NCBI GenBank assembly: GCA_019308905.1
Contig: JAFDHF010000022.1
Location: 1-50,970, forward strand
From: Deltaproteobacteria bacterium
Lineage (GTDB): Bacteria > Desulfobacterota > BSN033 > WVXP01
DNA: 50,970 nt
Direction: 5' to 3'
Of the stretch, positions 1 to 8,684 are shown piece after piece. A program made the translations under genes and the position numbers. Position 1 is the first letter of the stretch. Every line of letters starts with the position of its first letter. The notes under the pieces were generated by a model. It made no database searches. It saw only the letters and a list, made by a program, of their open reading frames with translations, and was not told the DNA's origin.

Positions 1-339
1 CACCGCGTGAGCTCAGGAGCGAGGGGACAAGGGTGTTCTCCTGCCAAGACAGAAAAAGATCGTGAAGTCATATACTTGCAAGAATCCTGGGCCGAAAACT
101 CAGGAAACTCCACGAGGAATCTTCAAAAGGATCTCCGTATCTGGGGGAATCCCTTTGTTCGGGGCGGCACCGCGGAAGCTGCTGGGTATGCACGGAGGCT
201 GAGCGGGAGGAGACCTAGGTGAGACACACGATCTCAGATACGTGGTTGACAGCTTTCCGCTTCTCCTGCTAAGTTTCATGGGTGCTGATCTCGAGGCGGG
301 GATTCCCAGCACGGTGACACCTGGAGAAGGGAGGTCTTC
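1..339. other. Non-coding left edge and leader of the MFS gene
   Basis: No convincing gene was found here; the open frames have no recognisable protein. A perfect -35 hexamer TTGACA lies at 246-251 with a poor -10 (TAAGTT, about 270-275), so a weak promoter for the MFS gene is possible. A GGAG-type ribosome site precedes the TTG at 340. Confidence 0.4.
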
Positions 340-1587
340 TTGAAACCCCGTTTTTCCTTCTCTCCTGCCAGTCAGGTGCTCTTGCTGACCTGGCTCTTTT
401 TCGGGATGTACTACCTCAACAGATTCAACTACTCTGCCGTTATTCCCCTGGTCAGGGCGGATCTGGGGATCTCCAACGCCCAGGCCGGTGGATTGATGGC
501 CTTCTTTTTCTTGACTTACACCGTCTTCCAACTGCCCTCGGGTTACCTGGGGGACCGCTTTGGGCCGCGGAAGGTGCTCACCCTGGGCGCCCTCGTCTCG
601 ATCGCGGGAAACCTGATCTTCAGCCGGGGGTCAACCTTTCCGGTTCTTGCCCTAGGCCAACTGATCAACGGGTTCGGTCAGGCCATGGGATGGAATTCAG
701 CCCTCAAGCTTGTGGTGAGTTGGTTCCCCCGGGCGAGGCGGGGAACGGTGATCGGGCTGTTCGCAACCTGCATAACAGGGGGCAGTAGCGTGGGAATAAG
801 GGTTTCCGGGCTTATCGGGGACAGGATAGGCTGGAGGAGCTCCTTCGTCATTCCCCCTGCCATGATGGCGGTGGTGGCCGTGGTTTTCTGGATTGTGGTC
901 AGGGATCGTCCACGAGACAGAGGCCTTCAGGATTTCGATGACGAGATTCACATCGAGAGGCTGATCGATAGTGACCCCAGGTCGACCCTCTCGGTGGTCT
1001 TGACCCACGGCACCCTATGGGTCGTGGCCATGGTCTACTTCTGCCTCGTTTACGTGCAGTTCGGCTCGCTGGTGTGGATCCCGTCGTTTCTCAAGGAGGG
1101 GTACGGGATGTCCGTTGATCGGGCCAGCACGGTCTCCTTTCTTGTCTTGCTGCCAGGGGTTCTCGCCTCTCCCGTGGCTGGATTCGTCTCGGACTTCTGG
1201 TTTGGTGGAAGGCGGAAGCCCCTGATTCTCGTAGGGCTCCTCGTCTTGTCGGCGTCGGCCTTTCTGCTTTCTCTGACCGTGGGTCTCACCTTGGCCACCC
1301 TTCTGCTGGCCCTTCTGGGGTTGATGATCCTGGTACCCGATATTCTCCTGGCCGCCTATCCGTCGGATCTTCTGTCCAGGCGATTGTCGGCAACCGGCAT
1401 GGGATTTCTGGCAACCTTCACGAGTGCTGCTGGTATCCTTACTACCCCAGTCTCGGGAAAGATCGTCGACTCCTTTCACTCCTATGGAGCCCTCTTCTTT
1501 TCGTTCGGAGCCGTTGCCCTTCTGGGGGCATTTCTGGCCCTGTTTATCAGGGAAAAAGAGTCTCCAGGGGTTGTGCAAGGTAATTAG
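340..1587 (+). CDS. MFS transporter
   Basis: A 415-residue major facilitator superfamily carrier of the inner membrane with about 12 hydrophobic segments. The early part has the loop 2-3 signature GYLGDRFGPRK near residue 70. The N-terminal NRFNYSAVIPLV segment resembles the anion:cation symporter branch. The start is a TTG preceded by GGGAGG at a suitable distance; no better ATG lies nearby. It is a single gene, convergent with the Liv operon that ends at 1685. The substrate cannot be read from sequence; an organic acid or betaine/amino-acid derivative would fit the neighbourhood, but that is inference. Confidence 0.85.
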   Translation: MKPRFSFSPASQVLLLTWLFFGMYYLNRFNYSAVIPLVRADLGISNAQAGGLMAFFFLTYTVFQLPSGYLGDRFGPRKVLTLGALVSIAGNLIFSRGSTFPVLALGQLINGFGQAMGWNSALKLVVSWFPRARRGTVIGLFATCITGGSSVGIRVSGLIGDRIGWRSSFVIPPAMMAVVAVVFWIVVRDRPRDRGLQDFDDEIHIERLIDSDPRSTLSVVLTHGTLWVVAMVYFCLVYVQFGSLVWIPSFLKEGYGMSVDRASTVSFLVLLPGVLASPVAGFVSDFWFGGRRKPLILVGLLVLSASAFLLSLTVGLTLATLLLALLGLMILVPDILLAAYPSDLLSRRLSATGMGFLATFTSAAGILTTPVSGKIVDSFHSYGALFFSFGAVALLGAFLALFIREKESPGVVQGN

Positions 1588-1684
1588 GAGAGGGTCCGGC
1601 GGGTAGGGGAAGACGAACGGACCGGCAGCGAGATTATGAAAGACCGTCGATTCACAGGGATCTCCCCCAAGTCTCGCCCCGCCC

Positions 1685-2653
1685 CTACCAGATGTACTTT
1701 TTGATGGTCGAAAGCCCCTTCGGAGCATAGATCATCACGGCGATCAGAAGGGTACCGAACATAACCAGGCGCCACGCTCCGAGCTCCCGGAAATACTCCT
1801 GAAACCCGATGAGCAGAAAACCCGCGAGGATCGAGCCCCAGAGTGTGCCCCTGCCCCCTACATAGGCCATGGTAAGGACCTCCACGGTTCTGGGTACTCC
1901 AAACTCGGTCGGTTCCGGGGTGAGGATGCCGATGTAGTGGGCATAGAAGGCCCCTATCACACCGGTGAAGAAGCAGGCCGTGGTAAAGTTGATCAATTTG
2001 TACTTGGTAGCACTGAGGCCGAGGGTTTCCGTGGCCAACTGGTCCTCCCGGATGGCCTTAAAGGAGAGGCCGATCCTGGAGTGGACCATCAGGGATGCAG
2101 CTCCGTAAATAATGATGACGAGGAAAAGGAGCAGGTAGTAGTAGGGAAGCAACTGTGCCCTTGAGAAGTCAAGGCCGAAGAGATCGGGCAGGGGGTCGAC
2201 GGCCAAACCGAGCATTCCCCGGGTGTAGCCGGGGGTATTAGAGATGGTGAGTCGCAAGACCTCGGCGATAAACCATGTGGCAAGCCCCACAAAGATGCCC
2301 CTCAGCCTGAGGGTCACCACCCCGGTAAGAAACCCGAGAGCACCAGAGGCGACCCCCCCGATCAGCAACCCGTACCATGGGTTGATCTCGTAATGCAGTG
2401 CCGCAAGAGCCGATCCGTAAGCCCCCGCACATATGAATCCCGCAAAGCCGAAATTGTAGAGGCCGGCATAACCGAGCTGGAGATCATAGGTGACCCCCCA
2501 TATGCCGAACATCAGGGCCGATATGAAGACGGTTGTGATGAAGCGATTTTCCCTCCACATCAAGGGGACCACGATAAGAAAGGCAAGCACAAGGGCCACC
2601 TTCACGTATCGGGAAGCGTTCATTCCCTTCTGGGGACTTCCAAAGAGACTCAT
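1685..2653 (-). CDS. livM: Branched-chain amino acid-type ABC transporter permease, LivM family (set 1)
   Basis: Second membrane subunit of a HAAT-family (Liv) importer, about 322 residues and very hydrophobic. It carries the family segment DLQLGYAGLYNFGFAGF near the N-terminus and the GGRGTLWGSILAGF loop near the C-terminus, which contacts the ATPases. I chose the ATG at 2653 over the longer open frame because it overlaps the stop of the LivH gene as ATGA, which implies translational coupling. It is the last gene of a minus-strand operon SBP-LivG-LivF-LivH-LivM. Members of this family also carry amides, urea, aromatic acids and betaine-like compounds, so the name does not fix the substrate. 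Confidence 0.9.
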   Translation of the reverse strand: MSLFGSPQKGMNASRYVKVALVLAFLIVVPLMWRENRFITTVFISALMFGIWGVTYDLQLGYAGLYNFGFAGFICAGAYGSALAALHYEINPWYGLLIGGVASGALGFLTGVVTLRLRGIFVGLATWFIAEVLRLTISNTPGYTRGMLGLAVDPLPDLFGLDFSRAQLLPYYYLLLFLVIIIYGAASLMVHSRIGLSFKAIREDQLATETLGLSATKYKLINFTTACFFTGVIGAFYAHYIGILTPEPTEFGVPRTVEVLTMAYVGGRGTLWGSILAGFLLIGFQEYFRELGAWRLVMFGTLLIAVMIYAPKGLSTIKKYIW

Positions 2654-3537
2654 GGTCGCTCCCCTGCCGGGGCGAAGAGCCCCGCTGGTCTGAAAATCAG
2701 CACCGCAATGACGACGGAGGTGACGATCACGTTCTGCCAACCCCCTGCCAGAAAGAACATGGCATAGGCTTCCATGAGCCCCACCAGGATACCCGCCGCG
2801 ACGGCCCCCTTGATATTTCCGAGCCCCCCCAGGATGACCACCACGAAGCTCTTGAGAACAGGGCCCATCCCCGCGTTGGGATTGGCGGGGAAGAGAGTGA
2901 TCAGAAGGGCCCCGGAGATCCCCGCCAGGGCGGCCCCGATGCCGAAAGCAATGGCGTACATTCTGCTGATGTCGATACCGAGAGTCTGAGCGGCTTCCGA
3001 ATGCTGGGACGTGGCCCGGATGGCCTTTCCCATGTCCGTGTATTTGATGAAATACCAGAGCAGCCCCACGGTGAGCAGCGCCAGGCCAAGGATCACCAGA
3101 TGATCATAGATGAAGACGACTTCCCCAATGACCACCTGACCGCTGACCAGGTTTGGAATCCCCCGCTGAACCGCTCCGAAGATGATGAGGGCGAGGTTCT
3201 GAAAGATCACCATGAGGCCGATGGTCAGCACAAAGGCATCCATGAGCCATTCCCGGCCGGCTTTTCTGCGGAGGGTAGAGATCAGGCCCTTCTCGAGGAT
3301 GATCCCTACGATGAAAAGCCCCACCCCTGAAGCGAGGATGCCCACCGGAAAGGGGAGCCCCAACATGGCAGCCACAAAGTACATGATGTAACAGCCGATC
3401 ATGAAGAGTTCCCCGTGGGCGAAATTGACGATTTCCATGATCCCGAAGATCAGGGAGAGGCCAACCCCCATCAGGGCGTACATCGATCCCCTAACCAGGC
3501 CGAGGACGAGGAGCTGAATAAAGATATTGAATTCCAT
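2650..3537 (-). CDS. livH: Branched-chain amino acid-type ABC transporter permease, LivH family (set 1)
   Basis: First membrane subunit of the set 1 importer, 295 residues. The N-terminus has the family pattern GLVRGSMYALMGVGLSLIFG followed by NFAHGELFMIG, and the C-terminal half has VILGGLGNIKGAVAAGILVG, the loop that docks on the ATP-binding subunits. Length is normal for LivH. It overlaps the LivM start by four bases and follows LivF by about 30 bases, so it is in the same transcript. It partners LivM, LivG, LivF and the Tat-exported binding protein encoded at the head of the operon. Confidence 0.92.
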   Translation of the reverse strand: MEFNIFIQLLVLGLVRGSMYALMGVGLSLIFGIMEIVNFAHGELFMIGCYIMYFVAAMLGLPFPVGILASGVGLFIVGIILEKGLISTLRRKAGREWLMDAFVLTIGLMVIFQNLALIIFGAVQRGIPNLVSGQVVIGEVVFIYDHLVILGLALLTVGLLWYFIKYTDMGKAIRATSQHSEAAQTLGIDISRMYAIAFGIGAALAGISGALLITLFPANPNAGMGPVLKSFVVVILGGLGNIKGAVAAGILVGLMEAYAMFFLAGGWQNVIVTSVVIAVLIFRPAGLFAPAGERP

Positions 3538-3568
3538 CTTCCCTATACCCTCTCAACAGGAGTCCCTG

Positions 3569-4279
3569 TCAGATCCACTCCCTGATGATGTCCTCTATTG
3601 TATCGACGAATCTCTCCTTGGGGCCGTGGTGGCTGTTCCGTCCCAGGCGGAGCACGTAGATATAGTCGGCTACCTCCACACACTTGTGGACCTTCTGATC
3701 CACGATAAGGATGGTGAATCCCTGCTCCTTCAGCCTGACTATCTCTTCGTAGACCGTGTCGACCAGTTTGGGCATCAGCCCCACCGAAGGTTCATCGATC
3801 AGAATGGTACGGGGACGTGTCATGGTGAGCCGGGCTATTTCGAGCATCCGCTGCTCGCCACCGGAAAGGGCGCCTGCCGGCATCCTGCGCTTCTTCTTCA
3901 GAACAGGATAGTACTCGTAGACCTCGGCCAGGGCCCTGTCAAGAGCTTTGCGGTCATTCCTCATGATCCAGCCACCGAGCTCCAGGTTCTCCTCCACGGT
4001 CATGGTCGGAAAGACGCTGTGTCCCTGGATGAGATGGGCGATCCCCTGACCGAGCATCTGATCCGGTTTGAGCCCCTTGATCGATTTGCCGTGGTGGAAC
4101 ACATCCCCCTTGCTGGGATAGAGGTATCCGTAGATAGTCTTGAGAAGCGTCGACTTTCCAGCCCCGTTGGGACCGATGATACCGGTCAGGGCTCCCTCCC
4201 GGGCAACGATGCTGACATCCGTCAAGACCGGGACCTCCTTGACATAGCCGGATGTGATGTTCTTGACCTCGAGAGTCAT
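3569..4279 (-). CDS. livF: ABC transporter ATP-binding protein, LivF family (set 1)
   Basis: Cytoplasmic ATPase of the set 1 importer, 236 residues. Walker A is GPNGAGKST near residue 36, the signature is LSGGEQRMLE and Walker B is RTILIDEPSVGL. The short C-terminal part and the LIQGHSVFPTMTVEENLELGG Q-loop region are typical of LivF rather than LivG. It sits 25 bases after LivG and about 30 bases before LivH in the minus-strand operon. It forms a heterodimer with LivG (known for the family). Confidence 0.92.
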   Translation of the reverse strand: MTLEVKNITSGYVKEVPVLTDVSIVAREGALTGIIGPNGAGKSTLLKTIYGYLYPSKGDVFHHGKSIKGLKPDQMLGQGIAHLIQGHSVFPTMTVEENLELGGWIMRNDRKALDRALAEVYEYYPVLKKKRRMPAGALSGGEQRMLEIARLTMTRPRTILIDEPSVGLMPKLVDTVYEEIVRLKEQGFTILIVDQKVHKCVEVADYIYVLRLGRNSHHGPKERFVDTIEDIIREWI

Positions 4280-4304
4280 GATCGGTTCGTTTCCCCTTCG
4301 GGCG

Positions 4305-5018
4305 TCAGTGGCCCAGGTAGGCGTCGATGACCGCAGGGTCGTGGCGGATTTTTTCAGACTCTCCCTCGGCGATGGATTTTCCGGCTGAAAGGACGGTCAG
4401 ATACTTGCAGAGTTTCATGACCGAGGGGATGTCATGGCTGATCAGAAGGAAGGTCTTTCCCCGGGTTCTGTTCAGCTCGAAAGTGATCTCGATCAGCCGC
4501 TCGATGAGAGCCGGGTTGACCCCGGCAAAGGGCTCATCCAGCAAGACCACCTCGGGATCCGCCATCATGGTTCGCATGAATTCCAGAAGTTTCTTCTGGC
4601 CCCCGGAGATCTCAATGGCCAGCTGGTCTTTGAGGTGGGCGAGGTCTGCCATTTCCAACAACTCCAGAGCCTTTTCCTCGCCCTCCTTCTTCGACAATCT
4701 CTTGGGAATGACGGGGACCATCATATTCTCCATGAGGGTCATCTCATTGAAGATCCGGGCGACCTGAAAGGTCCGGCCGATCCCCATGGAAGCGATCTGA
4801 TTGGGTTTCAGCCCTGTAATGTCGCGGCCCCTGAAGCGGACGGTGCCGCGGTCAGGACTGTAGACCCCGTTGATCACGTTGAACATGGTGGTTTTCCCAG
4901 CCCCGTTGGGTCCGATGACCCCGTGGATTTTCCCCTCCTCCACGGTGAGGGAGACTCCATCCAGAGCGGGAATACCGCCGAAATGTTTATGGACCTGATC
5001 GATCTCCAGAAAGGCCAT
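4305..5018 (-). CDS. livG: ABC transporter ATP-binding protein, LivG family (set 1)
   Basis: Second ATPase of set 1, 237 residues. Walker A is GPNGAGKTT, the signature is ISGGQKKLLEF, Walker B is EVVLLDEPFAGVNP and the switch histidine is in LLISHD. The FAGVNP and the GRTFQVARIF segment after the Q-loop mark it as LivG. It is separated from the upstream binding-protein gene by 93 bases that contain a GC-rich stem-loop (5038-5061), a usual arrangement for making more binding protein than ATPase. Confidence 0.92.
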   Translation of the reverse strand: MAFLEIDQVHKHFGGIPALDGVSLTVEEGKIHGVIGPNGAGKTTMFNVINGVYSPDRGTVRFRGRDITGLKPNQIASMGIGRTFQVARIFNEMTLMENMMVPVIPKRLSKKEGEEKALELLEMADLAHLKDQLAIEISGGQKKLLEFMRTMMADPEVVLLDEPFAGVNPALIERLIEITFELNRTRGKTFLLISHDIPSVMKLCKYLTVLSAGKSIAEGESEKIRHDPAVIDAYLGH

Positions 5019-5037
5019 TGTGTTTTTCTACAAGACT

Positions 5038-5061
5038 GCAAGCCCCCCTGGAGGGGCTTGC
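5038..5061 (-). promoter_or_regulatory. Intercistronic stem-loop between binding protein and LivG
   Basis: Perfect 9-bp inverted repeat GCAAGCCCC / GGGGCTTGC with a 6-base loop, just after the binding-protein gene and before LivG on the minus strand. No T-run follows, so it is more likely an mRNA-stabilising or partial attenuation hairpin than a full terminator (inference). Confidence 0.6.
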
Positions 5062-5111
5062 GGCTCGAGGAAGCTAGCAGGGGTTCTCTTCTGATTACTC
5101 TAATGAGAAGC

Positions 5112-6452
5112 CTAGATCCATGGCGGCGCCTTGAACTCGGCGGTAGCCAGATCAAGAGGCCAGAGTATGTTGGGTTTCCCCCCGAACATCTGGACCATGG
5201 GAAAGAAGAAGCCCTTCATGAAGCCGCCGGTCCGGATGTCGTTTCTCGACAGCTGGTGGAGGGTTCCCTCTTCGGAGAAATCCTTCCAGAAGTCATTGTA
5301 GGTGGCGAAGTCGTAGAGCTGCCATACCCCTTTGTATTTCACCTTTTCTCTTACATGCTCTACCAATTTCTCGAAATTCTTGATGGTCCCCGCCTCGTTG
5401 AGGATCTTGATGGCCATCCGGGTATGATCATAGGGCTGCCCCGAAGGCGCGATGCCCGCCTCCACCCCGTACTTCGCCTTGAACCGCCTCATCCACTCCT
5501 TCTGCTCGGGGCTGATCGGATAGGGTGAGTCCATACAGAGCGCGTAATCTGAGGCTTCCATGGTATTCTTGTACCACTCGGCGGTCCAGGTCAGCCCGTG
5601 AGCCAGAAGCAGCGCCTTCAGGTTCATGGCACGAACCTGCTTGACGAAGTTATACATGGGCACACCACCCGTCTCTGTCACGGCGACGACCGAGACCCCC
5701 GCGGCCTTGTACTTGGTGATGATAGGTGTGAATTCGGTCTGGTCGATGGCGTTGACGTCGTAAGGCATGACATCGAAGCCGGCGGTTCTCAGGCTGACCA
5801 CCAGAGCGTCGCCCCATCCCCTTCCGTAGTCCGTATCCTCCACGATGACCGCTGCTTTCCTGTTTGCCGGTCTCCAGAGGCCTTTTTCCATGAAGTATTT
5901 AAGGGGCGGGCCGTAGAGGCCGGCAAAGACCGGAGGTGAAGCCCAACCCTTGAACCAGCCGCGATACTTATGCGGATGGTCGTTGATCTTGAAGTTGATG
6001 TACTGGGACTCGCCCTGGTGGCCGATATGGACTATCTTGAGGGCGGCTTCCGCGTCCATACAGGCCATGGCCACGGAAGAGTGCCAACCCGTCACCATCA
6101 TCTTGACTCCTCGATTGACGGCATGGGTTACAGCCTTGACCGCTTTTTCAGGGCTCGACTGGCTGTCCACCCAGACGGGTTCGATGTCCATGGTCTTCCC
6201 ATCGACCCTCACAGGGATCTCCCCTGCCGCACGGGCGTCCTCCAGTGCCATCTTGATGCCCCTCTTGAACTGGTCCCCTGTCCGGCTCGCAGGACCGGTG
6301 AAAGGTCCCATGAACCCTATCTTGAGCTTCTTAGCGGCCTGAGCCTCCTTTGGCAAGCCCACCGAAAGCACTCCTCCCGCGGCGGCCGCCACGCCCACGG
6401 TCTTAACGAAGTCGCGCCTTGTCATTCCCTTTTCTCTTTCCTCATCTGCCAT
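5112..6452 (-). CDS. Tat-exported periplasmic substrate-binding protein of Liv-type ABC transporter (set 1)
   Basis: About 446 residues. The N-terminus carries a twin-arginine signal, MTRRDFVKTVG followed by an Ala/Gly-rich hydrophobic stretch and an AQA-like cleavage site near residue 40. The mature protein starts KKLKIGFMGPFTG, the hallmark of type I Liv-family binding proteins (Peripla_BP_6). Two in-frame ATGs lie six bases apart; the second (6452) has the better spacing to AAGGAGG, so I use it, though 6458 is possible. It heads the minus-strand operon SBP-G-F-H-M. Tat export of a binding protein is less common than Sec export and implies folding before export. The ligand is unknown; sets 2 and 3 have clearly different binding proteins. 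Confidence 0.88.
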   Translation of the reverse strand: MADEEREKGMTRRDFVKTVGVAAAAGGVLSVGLPKEAQAAKKLKIGFMGPFTGPASRTGDQFKRGIKMALEDARAAGEIPVRVDGKTMDIEPVWVDSQSSPEKAVKAVTHAVNRGVKMMVTGWHSSVAMACMDAEAALKIVHIGHQGESQYINFKINDHPHKYRGWFKGWASPPVFAGLYGPPLKYFMEKGLWRPANRKAAVIVEDTDYGRGWGDALVVSLRTAGFDVMPYDVNAIDQTEFTPIITKYKAAGVSVVAVTETGGVPMYNFVKQVRAMNLKALLLAHGLTWTAEWYKNTMEASDYALCMDSPYPISPEQKEWMRRFKAKYGVEAGIAPSGQPYDHTRMAIKILNEAGTIKNFEKLVEHVREKVKYKGVWQLYDFATYNDFWKDFSEEGTLHQLSRNDIRTGGFMKGFFFPMVQMFGGKPNILWPLDLATAEFKAPPWI

Positions 6453-6458
6453 GGTCAT

Positions 6459-6777
6459 CCCTCCTTTTTCCTTTCTCCAGATTCTTCCTCACAAGAGGCA
6501 ACCGGAATCCTTTGCTTTTTCACCTCCTTCAGGCTGACATTTTCGCAGAAAAGCAGAAACCGAAGCGCACCCACTAAAACCTGCCCCATTTTTCCACACC
6601 CAGACCTCGATTGTCAAGGAAAAAAACTCGTGGAGTTTCCCGACCTTTGGGATACCCTGAAGTCAAGGCACTTTCGGACATACCACCCGAAAACCGGGGA
6701 GCTCCTCCCGGCCGGCTCTCCTTCCCCATGGAGGAGAGCTGTGGTAAGCTTGGGCATTTCTGCCGGTGAGGTGAACG
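6459..6777. other. Divergent intergenic region between set 1 transporter and QueG-like gene
   Basis: About 320 bases without a gene. On the minus strand TTGACA occurs at 6612-6617 but without a good -10, so a promoter for the transporter is only weakly supported. A purine-rich ribosome site for the transporter (AAGGAGG on the minus strand) and GGTGAGGTGA for the plus-strand gene are seen at the edges. No convincing operator or RNA was found. Confidence 0.4.
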
Positions 6778-7581
6778 ATGGAGAGACGGGCTATTGAAAA
6801 GATGATCAGGGAGTTCATCGCCTCTTATTCGAGCCGGAGGAGAGTCGAGACCGCTTGGCGCGAACCGGTAGTCGGTTTTGCAGCGGCGGATGATCCGCTG
6901 TTCCACCGGCTCAAGGAGGTTGTACGGCCCACGCACGCTACCCCCGGTGAACTACTGGCCGGAGCCAAGAGTGTGATCGCCTATTTCATACCCTTTGCCG
7001 AGGATCTCCACAGGGAAAATCACGAGAGCGGGTATTACTGCTCCAGGAGTTGGGCCGTAGCATATGTTGAGACCAACAGGCTCATTTCGGAGATCAACGA
7101 GTACATCAGGGAGGAGCTGAGATCGGAAGGCTACAGGGTGGCCTTGGTTCCGCCCACACACAATTTTGATCAGGAGAGCCTGATGAGTGACTGGTCGCAC
7201 AGGCATGTTGCTTACGTGGCCGGGATAGGGAGGTTCGGAGTTCACAACCTCCTCATCACCGAGAAGGGGTGTACTGGGCGCATCGGCAGCCTTGTGACAG
7301 ACCTGGTTCTGGAGCCCACGGCCAGCCCAAGGGGAGAGTTCTGCCTCCAACGGGCAGGCTACGACTGTCTGGAGTGCGTCGAGCGCTGCAGGTACGGTGC
7401 CCTCTACCCTGATCGGTACGACCGCCATGCCTGCTACCGCCAGTGTCTCGCAAATGACAGGCACTACAGTGATCTCGACCTTACGGATGTGTGTGGAAAG
7501 TGTTCTGCCGCGGTCCCCTGCAGTGTGACCAATCCCGTCAGAGAGAGGGATCAAGCCGGGGAGGAGGGCCTTTCATCGTGA
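6778..7581 (+). CDS. QueG-like (epoxyqueuosine reductase-related) 4Fe-4S protein
   Basis: 267 residues, shorter than true QueG (about 350-380). The middle holds the family pattern AGIGRFGVHNLLITEKGC then GRIGSLVTDL (about 149-176), and two Cys clusters follow: C189, C197, C200, C204 and C219, C223, C239, C242, C248, enough for two [4Fe-4S] clusters. QueG is cobalamin-dependent and related to reductive dehalogenases; the short relatives have no settled role. The gene is alone on the plus strand and its end overlaps the end of the proline racemase gene by nine bases. With MttB methyltransferases adjacent, a role as electron donor to a corrinoid protein is a possible but unproven alternative to tRNA modification. 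Confidence 0.7.
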   Translation: MERRAIEKMIREFIASYSSRRRVETAWREPVVGFAAADDPLFHRLKEVVRPTHATPGELLAGAKSVIAYFIPFAEDLHRENHESGYYCSRSWAVAYVETNRLISEINEYIREELRSEGYRVALVPPTHNFDQESLMSDWSHRHVAYVAGIGRFGVHNLLITEKGCTGRIGSLVTDLVLEPTASPRGEFCLQRAGYDCLECVERCRYGALYPDRYDRHACYRQCLANDRHYSDLDLTDVCGKCSAAVPCSVTNPVRERDQAGEEGLSS

Positions 7582-8616
7582 GCTGGCAGACCGAGAAGAG
7601 GCCCTTCTTCCCACAGTAAATCCGTACTTGACGGGATCTCTTGGATCCACGAGAAACTGATGGATCCCGGTGATATACGCCTCCCCTTTAATGACCGGAT
7701 CCACGGCGGCGAAATCACCCACCCTGGCCTCCCGGACGAGTCTTCCCCTGAAGCGGGTCCCGATGATGCTCTCGTTGGTGAATTCCTCGTTGAGTGCGAG
7801 CTTCCCTCTTCCGTAGAGGGTGGCCATGGCCGCCGATGTTCCAGTGCCGCACGGCGAACGGTCCACCTGCCCGTCTCCGAAGATGACAACGTTCTTTGAG
7901 AACGCCTTGGAAGGATCCGGTTTGTCGTATATCTCCGTGAGTTCCACAGTGGTGATGTGCTTCTCCGTGGGATGCTCGATCTTGACCTTCTCGTTTACCG
8001 CCTGTTTCACCATCATTCCCAGGTGGATGAGCCTTGAGATGTTCTCCGGTTGTACCGAAACCCCCAGGGCCTTTGCCGGTGTCATGGCAAAGAAATTGCC
8101 ACCGAATGAGACGTCGATGGTGATTCTGCCGACCTCCGGGAGGTCGAGCTCCACATCCCTTGCATAGAGGAAGGAGGAGACGTTGGCCAGAGAGACCTCA
8201 ACAACCCGGTCCCCGTCGATCCTCGCGTGGCCTTCCACCAATCCGGCGGGTGTGTCCAGTGCGACAACGGTTTCCGGTTCTTTTGGTGGAATCATTCCCA
8301 TCTCTATCAGGGCTGTGGTGATGCCGATGATTCCATGACCGCACATATCGAGGTAACCCGTATTGTCCATGAAGACGACCCCGTACTGTCCTCGGTCGGT
8401 GGTTGGGGGAGTGAGGATTGCCCCGAACATGTCCCGGTGTCCCCTGGGTTCCTCCATGAGGAGCGCCCGGAAATGGTCCAGATGCTCCGCCATGTACTTT
8501 TTCTTTTCGGCCATGGTGGCGCCGTGAATGGTCGGGAGCCCGCTCAAAACGATCCGGGTCGGCTCTCCTGCCGTGTGGGTGTCGACTACCGAAATGGTAT
8601 GGATGAATGTCGCCAT
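7573..8616 (-). CDS. Proline racemase/4-hydroxyproline epimerase family protein #1
   Basis: 347 residues, full length for the family. Both catalytic cysteines are present: C92 in MCGHGIIG and C256 in DRSPCGTGTSA. In the related trans-3-hydroxyproline dehydratases the second Cys is Thr, so a two-base racemase or epimerase reaction is predicted (proline, 4-hydroxyproline or an N-methyl derivative). The start has AAGGAG upstream. It lies 68 bases after MttB#1 on the same strand, so the two are probably co-transcribed from the promoter at 10220. The last dozen residues are an Arg/Ser-rich tail that overlaps the convergent QueG-like gene. Racemase versus epimerase specificity cannot be read from sequence. 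Confidence 0.88.
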   Translation of the reverse strand: MATFIHTISVVDTHTAGEPTRIVLSGLPTIHGATMAEKKKYMAEHLDHFRALLMEEPRGHRDMFGAILTPPTTDRGQYGVVFMDNTGYLDMCGHGIIGITTALIEMGMIPPKEPETVVALDTPAGLVEGHARIDGDRVVEVSLANVSSFLYARDVELDLPEVGRITIDVSFGGNFFAMTPAKALGVSVQPENISRLIHLGMMVKQAVNEKVKIEHPTEKHITTVELTEIYDKPDPSKAFSKNVVIFGDGQVDRSPCGTGTSAAMATLYGRGKLALNEEFTNESIIGTRFRGRLVREARVGDFAAVDPVIKGEAYITGIHQFLVDPRDPVKYGFTVGRRASSRSASSR

Positions 8617-8684
8617 CTCCCCTCACTCCTTTCTCTTCGTGATCTTGTCTTCCTTCAACCGACAACTGACAGCACCAAATCGTG

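Noticed and set aside
1593-1623. GGTCCG/CGGACC inverted repeat between the convergent MFS and LivM genes as a terminator
   Set aside because: Only six paired bases with a 19-base loop and no T-run.
7573-8616. trans-3-hydroxyproline dehydratase
   Set aside because: Those enzymes have Thr in place of the second catalytic Cys; both racemase-family proteins here keep Cys at both sites.
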